From Clostridia bacterium (GTDB lineage: Bacteria > Bacillota > Clostridia > UBA1381), in the NCBI GenBank assembly GCA_900751885.1, contig CAADTH010000049.1, positions 11,853 through 75,852 of the forward strand: DNA of 64,000 bases. The letters are read 5' to 3'. A model generated the notes under the pieces. That model saw only the letters and a program-made list of their open reading frames with translations, did no database searches and had not been told where the DNA came from. Within the stretch, counting starts at the first letter, position 1. Each line of letters begins with the position of its first letter. Shown here in pieces: positions 60,821 through 64,000 of this stretch. A program made the translations under genes and the position numbers.

Positions 60821-61528
60821 CTAGTTCTCTATATTTTTTGACCAGTACCGGTAGCACAACAGCCCAATCAGGCTAATGAATGCAGTGGCGGCGAAAATCA
60901 GAACCGCGAGGGCATATTGCTGTGTGCCGACCGCGTTGCCGCCGAGTGTGGAAGAGAGCACGGACGGAATCCGCGCGATGCTTGTGAGGAGCAAAAATGC
61001 AGGGAGCCGGATGGGCGTAACACCTGCAAAATAGGTCAGGGTATCCTTCGGCGTGCCTGGAATCAAAAATAGGAGAAAAAATAGGAAGTTGCGTTTTTGC
61101 GCTGTTTTCAAAAAGCGCAGGGAATTGATTTTTTCGCGTGGGATAAAGGCTTCCAGCATCCGCACACCGAGCATTCGAACAAATGCAAATACAGCCGCCG
61201 AGCCGAGCGCCGAGCCCATCAGGCACAAAAGCGCGCCTTCCCATGCGCCAAAGGTATATCCGGCGGCGATTTCCACCGCCTCCGCAGGCAGGGGGGTGAT
61301 GATTGTCTGCACAACGCGGATGCCCAAAAATCCCAGACGGCCCGAAAATGGGTGCTCCGCAATCCATGTATGCAGTGTGGACGGATTGGCGAGCAAGGAG
61401 GTCAGCGGCTTCCAAAGAATACAGGTGATAAGAAGCAAGCCTGCTATCACTGCTCCAAACAGCAACAGGCTTGTCCCCTTCTTCATTTTATCTGGATAGG
61501 GTGTCACGAGTGCATCACCAGGCTTCAC
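60821..61528 (-). CDS. TVP38/TMEM64 (DedA-superfamily) membrane protein
   Basis: A 235-residue protein with about six helices. The VTT-domain core is IRVVQTIITPLPAEAVEIAAGYTFG and EGALLCLMGSALGSAAVF, and later FLIPGTPKDTLTYFAGVTPI with the conserved P-x-D. DedA-type proteins take part in lipid recycling or flipping. The start is GTG 61528 behind AAAGGAG. Confidence 0.88.
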   Translation of the reverse strand: MKPGDALVTPYPDKMKKGTSLLLFGAVIAGLLLITCILWKPLTSLLANPSTLHTWIAEHPFSGRLGFLGIRVVQTIITPLPAEAVEIAAGYTFGAWEGALLCLMGSALGSAAVFAFVRMLGVRMLEAFIPREKINSLRFLKTAQKRNFLFFLLFLIPGTPKDTLTYFAGVTPIRLPAFLLLTSIARIPSVLSSTLGGNAVGTQQYALAVLIFAATAFISLIGLLCYRYWSKNIEN

Positions 61529-61712
61529 AATAAACGCTCCTTTTCTATAGTACTTATCTTCAGTATAAATCGGGAATCTTAAATCTGAATGTACAAATTA
61601 TTAAGAATTCATAAATATCCAAACTATCTGAAAATTTGACAAATCATACTGAAAAAAGGCTTCAAAGATGTATCCAAATCATAAAGAAAAGATAAATTTA
61701 TGTATGGTTTTG

Positions 61713-61741
61713 TTGAATCAATAAAAATAGCATGATAAGAT
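61713..61741 (+). promoter_or_regulatory. Promoter of the polysaccharide deacetylase gene
   Basis: TTGAAT, 17 bp, TAAGAT, 42 bp before the ATG. Confidence 0.6.
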
Positions 61742-61782
61742 GAAACAAAGCGATTAGAAATTCAGTGGTTGGAGGTAGGATG

Positions 61783-62577
61783 ATGCAGACAAAGCAGAAA
61801 AAAATATGGATAGGTACAGCCGCGCTGTGTTTGGCTGTTGCTGCATTGCTGGGGGTATGGAGCGCGGTAGACTGGCTGAACCGGCCGGGTGTTCCTGTGT
61901 ATATGTACCACAGCATTAATGAAACACCGCTGAGCGCGGACACGGCGCTTTCCGTAAGACCTGACGACTTTGAAGCACAGCTCCAATTTTATCAAGAAAG
62001 CGGATACACAGCAATTACAGCAGAAGAACTGCCTAAAGCGGATAAGGTAAAGAAGCCAATCGTGATTACATTGGATGACGGATATGAGGATAACTACACG
62101 AATGCATATCCTCTTTTAAAAAAATATAACATGAAAGCGACCATCTTTGTTGTCACAGATGAGATTGGCAAAGCCGGTTACCTCACAAAGGAGCAGATCC
62201 AAGAAATGACACAAAGCGGCGTCATTCAAATCGGAAGCCATACCGCGTCGCACCTCAATCTAAAGCAGATTTCCCCTTCTGATGCGGACGCACAGTTTCA
62301 ATCCTCCAAACAAATCCTCTCTGACCTTTTGGGAAAAGAGGTTACGGCAGTCTCTTATCCGGGCGGCTTTTGGAATCGTGAGATTGCAAGGCAAGCAGAA
62401 AAGTATTATGATATCGCATTTATCACCTTCGGTGCCCATACCTATGAGAAGGACAAGCGGTATCAGGTACCGCGTGCCGGAATTTTTCGTGAAACCACGC
62501 TTGCCAAGGTGAAAAAAATCACAAAAGAGCGGTCAAAAAGCAAGGCACAGCATATCATGGATATCCTCGGAATGTAG
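61783..62577 (+). CDS. Membrane-anchored polysaccharide deacetylase (CE4)
   Basis: A 264-residue protein with an N-terminal membrane anchor (about 8-28) and an extracellular NodB domain. The catalytic motif 1 is TLDDGYEDN (Asp pair), motif 2 is GSHTASHLNL (two metal His), motif 3 SYPGGFWN. It likely removes acetyl groups from peptidoglycan or another surface glycan. GGAGG lies 7 nt before ATG 61783; the adjacent ATG at 61780 is also possible. Confidence 0.9.
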   Translation: MQTKQKKIWIGTAALCLAVAALLGVWSAVDWLNRPGVPVYMYHSINETPLSADTALSVRPDDFEAQLQFYQESGYTAITAEELPKADKVKKPIVITLDDGYEDNYTNAYPLLKKYNMKATIFVVTDEIGKAGYLTKEQIQEMTQSGVIQIGSHTASHLNLKQISPSDADAQFQSSKQILSDLLGKEVTAVSYPGGFWNREIARQAEKYYDIAFITFGAHTYEKDKRYQVPRAGIFRETTLAKVKKITKERSKSKAQHIMDILGM

Positions 62578-62660
62578 CATTCATAAAAGGTGTGCATAGA
62601 ATAGAAAGAGCATACAGCAGGGGGAAACTGTTTAAAAATCCGACAAAAACTGTGGATTGG

Positions 62661-62689
62661 TTGTAATAGAAGGTCGGTTTTTGTATAAT
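62661..62689 (+). promoter_or_regulatory. Promoter of the PF06541 gene
   Basis: TTGTAA, 17 bp, TATAAT. Confidence 0.75.
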
Positions 62690-62751
62690 GGAGAAAAGAA
62701 AAAAAGAAGGTGGGCGATGTGGGGAGAAGGTATCAGATTAAGGGCTCGTTC

Positions 62752-63432
62752 ATGCGAAACAACCGTTTTGCATCGGGTATGGGCTTTTACAAGCTGTTTT
62801 GGATTTTCTTGATTGGATGTATCGGCGGTGTGGTAGTGGAGACGCTTTGGTGCCTTTTGACGCGTCATCGTCTGGAAAGCCGCGCAGGGCTTATTTATGG
62901 ACCATTCAACCCGGTGTATGGCTTTGGTGCACTGATTATGTCCCTGTGTCTTTGGAAGCTGTCAAAAAAGCGGGATTTGTGGATATTCATCGGTAGTATG
63001 GTAATTGGCGGCGTATTCGAGTATCTTTGCAGTGTGTTCCAGGAATACGTATTCGGAACAGTCTCTTGGGACTATCCGCAGGCAGTGCTTGGAATCAATG
63101 GACGCACGAGTCTTTTATATTGCCTGTTTTGGGGTGTGTTGGGGCTTTTGTGGGTGAAGGATTTGATGCCGCGTATGTCTGGAATGATTGAGCGGATTCC
63201 CAAACGGGTAGGCGTGCCAATGACATGGGTTCTGTTGGTCGTGTTGGTGCTGGATATGGGGATTTCGAGTCTGGCGGTTGCAAGACAGACTGCGCGCCGT
63301 GCAGGAGACCCGGCAGATAATATGATAGAGGAGTTTTTAGACCGGCACTATACAGATGAATATTTGGCAAGGGTGTATCCCAATATGGTGGTCATCAATA
63401 GCAGCCGCCGTACAGGAGTGCGAAAGGGATAA
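62752..63432 (+). CDS. PF06541-type membrane protein (putative ABC-transporter type IV)
   Basis: A 226-residue protein with about five helices, in the same family as the product of 46713-47108. Family blocks are FLIGCIGGVVVETLWCLL, GLIYGPFNPVYGFGAL, GGVFEYLCSVFQEYVFGTVSWDYS-like and GRTSLLYCLFWGVLGLLWV. ATG 62752 has AAGGG 7 nt upstream; GTG codons at 62710 or 62719 would extend the N-terminus by up to 14 residues and cannot be excluded. Function unknown. Confidence 0.8.
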   Translation: MRNNRFASGMGFYKLFWIFLIGCIGGVVVETLWCLLTRHRLESRAGLIYGPFNPVYGFGALIMSLCLWKLSKKRDLWIFIGSMVIGGVFEYLCSVFQEYVFGTVSWDYPQAVLGINGRTSLLYCLFWGVLGLLWVKDLMPRMSGMIERIPKRVGVPMTWVLLVVLVLDMGISSLAVARQTARRAGDPADNMIEEFLDRHYTDEYLARVYPNMVVINSSRRTGVRKG

Positions 63433-63448
63433 AATTGAGTTAAAATAT

Positions 63449-63487
63449 AAAAAACATGACAAAGACATATGTCTTGTCATGTTTTTT
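63449..63487 (+). terminator. Terminator after PF06541 gene
   Basis: AAAAAACATGACA/TGTCATGTTTTTT with an inner AGACAT/ATGTCT palindrome. Confidence 0.88.
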
Positions 63488-63523
63488 TGAGCATAGCAGG
63501 CAACCTGTTTTGGAAAATGCAGG

Positions 63524-63552
63524 TTGATTTGCCTAACATAATGTGATATAAT
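63524..63552 (+). promoter_or_regulatory. Toxin promoter, copy 1
   Basis: TTGATT, 17 bp, TATAAT. The copy-2 counterpart is at 63893-63921, also 17 bp. Confidence 0.85.
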
Positions 63553-63590
63553 TCGACATGGAAGAAAAGGGAATCTTTGAGGGCGGTTGG

Positions 63591-63613
63591 TCACTCCCGA
63601 TGAAAGGGGGTGA
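63591..63613 (+). promoter_or_regulatory. Stem-loop sequestering the toxin ribosome binding site
   Basis: TCACTCCC (63591-63598) pairs with GGGGGTGA (63606-63613), one pair being G-U, and so hides the strong AAAGGGGG Shine-Dalgarno sequence of the toxin. Confidence 0.7.
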
Positions 63614-63617
63614 TAGA

Positions 63618-63695
63618 ATGGAAACAATACATATCATTTGTATTACGCTTCTGTTCTTTATTATCTTAGAAATAATTAAGACAATAAAAAAATAA
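63618..63695 (+). CDS. Small hydrophobic toxin-like peptide, 25 residues, copy 1
   Basis: METIHIICITLLFFIILEII followed by KTIKK: one membrane helix and a basic tail, the layout of TxpA/BsrG and the putative holin-like toxins of Bacillota. The AAAGGGGGTGATAG ribosome binding site is also typical of that group. Such peptides depolarise the membrane unless an antisense RNA represses them. The gene has its own promoter and a shared terminator. Confidence 0.75.
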   Translation: METIHIICITLLFFIILEIIKTIKK

Positions 63696-63770
63696 CCGCC
63701 CCCAGTCCAACGGTGCGGTTATTTTAATACCCATCAGGACTAACCGCCTTTAAAGCGGTCACCCTTTTCT
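63686..63770 (-). ncRNA. Antisense antitoxin RNA (predicted)
   Basis: A consensus promoter on the minus strand would start an RNA of about 85 nt near 63770, running left and ending at the AAAATAACCGC/GCGGTTATTTT terminator (63689-63725). It overlaps the 3' end of the toxin mRNA, as RatA does with txpA. Ends are inferred from promoter and terminator only. Confidence 0.65.
63689..63725. terminator. Bidirectional terminator shared by toxin mRNA and antisense RNA
   Basis: An 11-bp perfect stem AAAATAACCGC/GCGGTTATTTT, beginning in the last toxin codons. Confidence 0.85.
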
Positions 63771-63776
63771 TCTTCT

Positions 63777-63805
63777 ATTTTACCTCGGAAACTCACTTTT
63801 GTCAA
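63777..63805 (-). promoter_or_regulatory. Antitoxin RNA promoter
   Basis: TTGACA, 17 bp, TAAAAT on the minus strand; stronger -35 than the toxin promoter. Confidence 0.8.
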
Positions 63806-63986
63806 CAGTATCTTCTTCATTTACTATTCTGATTTGAGCTTGCGATACACATTTTTTGTAGGCTATCGTTCATGCGTTTTGGAATATACAGGTTGATTTA
63901 CCTAACATAATATGATATAATTCGACATGGAAGAAAAGGGAATCTTTGAGGGCGGTTGGTCACTCCCGATGAAAGGGGGTGATAGA

Positions 63987-64000
63987 ATGGAAACAATACA
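63987..64000 (+). CDS. Toxin-like peptide, copy 2 (cut by window end)
   Basis: ATG at 63987 and the first four codons (M-E-T-I) are identical to copy 1, with the same ribosome binding site and sequestering stem upstream. Confidence 0.7.

Larger units (their letters stand above)
63507..64000 (+). repeat. Tandem duplication of a type I toxin-antitoxin-like module (369-bp period)
   Basis: The sequence from 63507 recurs from 63876 onward. Promoter, leader, Shine-Dalgarno sequence and the first toxin codons agree almost base for base (from the -10 box on they are identical up to the window end). The second copy is cut at base 64000. Confidence 0.92.

Overview
The window looks like chromosomal DNA of a gut- or rumen-type clostridium, most probably family Lachnospiraceae (Bacillota). 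The evidence is strong AGGAGG ribosome binding sites, sigma-A promoters with TTGACA/TATAAT and 17-bp spacers, rho-independent hairpins after most operons, and gene types frequent in that family (GH95/PL11/GH42 glycan enzymes, C_GCAxxG_C_C protein, PF06541 membrane proteins, a VanZ protein, a yabE-rsmA pair). I cannot name a species.

Region 1 (1-8143 and 22594-37153) is a polysaccharide-utilisation neighbourhood. It holds a 5'-truncated GH95 enzyme, a giant secreted PL11 rhamnogalacturonan lyase with Ig-like and lectin-like modules, two AraC regulators, a GH115-GH42-uxuB-uxuA operon, a secreted CE6/SASA acetylesterase and a cytoplasmic heparinase II/III-like protein. Together they suggest attack on acetylated, uronic-acid-bearing plant glycan (pectin RG-I and/or glucuronoxylan). 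Released glucuronate/fructuronate would pass through mannonate to 2-keto-3-deoxygluconate. No transporter for the oligosaccharides lies in the window.

Region 2 (about 8147-22591) is a 14.4-kb serine-recombinase transposon of the Tn4451/TnpX kind inserted between the PL11 gene and an araC gene. It has 42-44-bp imperfect inverted repeats at its ends, a tnpV-like gene at the left end, and a ribbon-helix-helix gene, a tnpW-like gene and a large serine recombinase at the right end. Next to the ribbon-helix-helix gene is a stem-loop-rich stretch that could be an oriT; no relaxase is present. The cargo is a leftward run of redox genes: Fe-alcohol dehydrogenase, three flavodoxins, an iron-sulfur flavoprotein, two aldo/keto reductases, an SDR, a double carboxymuconolactone decarboxylase, a RibD-like reductase and a cupin. 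A LysR and a divergent AdhR-like MerR regulator sit in the cluster, and the MerR faces a textbook 19-bp-spacer promoter. I read it as a transferable carbonyl/electrophile-stress cassette.

Region 3 (37192-64000) is mostly core genome. It includes a DUF1848 protein, a MATE exporter, yabE and rsmA, an XRE regulator, and a cation/H+ antiporter under a fluoride riboswitch with terminator. Then come tRNA-Gln(CUG), a radical-SAM/DUF4130 DNA-repair pair whose promoter carries a LexA (SOS) box, lonB, lon, engB, an ABC-F ATPase, a Vat/CatB-type acetyltransferase, a three-gene acyltransferase/hydrolase operon, VanZ and TVP38 membrane proteins, and a polysaccharide deacetylase. At the right edge is a tandem duplication (369-bp period) of a type I toxin-antitoxin-like module: a 25-residue hydrophobic peptide, a sequestered Shine-Dalgarno sequence and a convergent antisense RNA. 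The second copy is cut by the window end.
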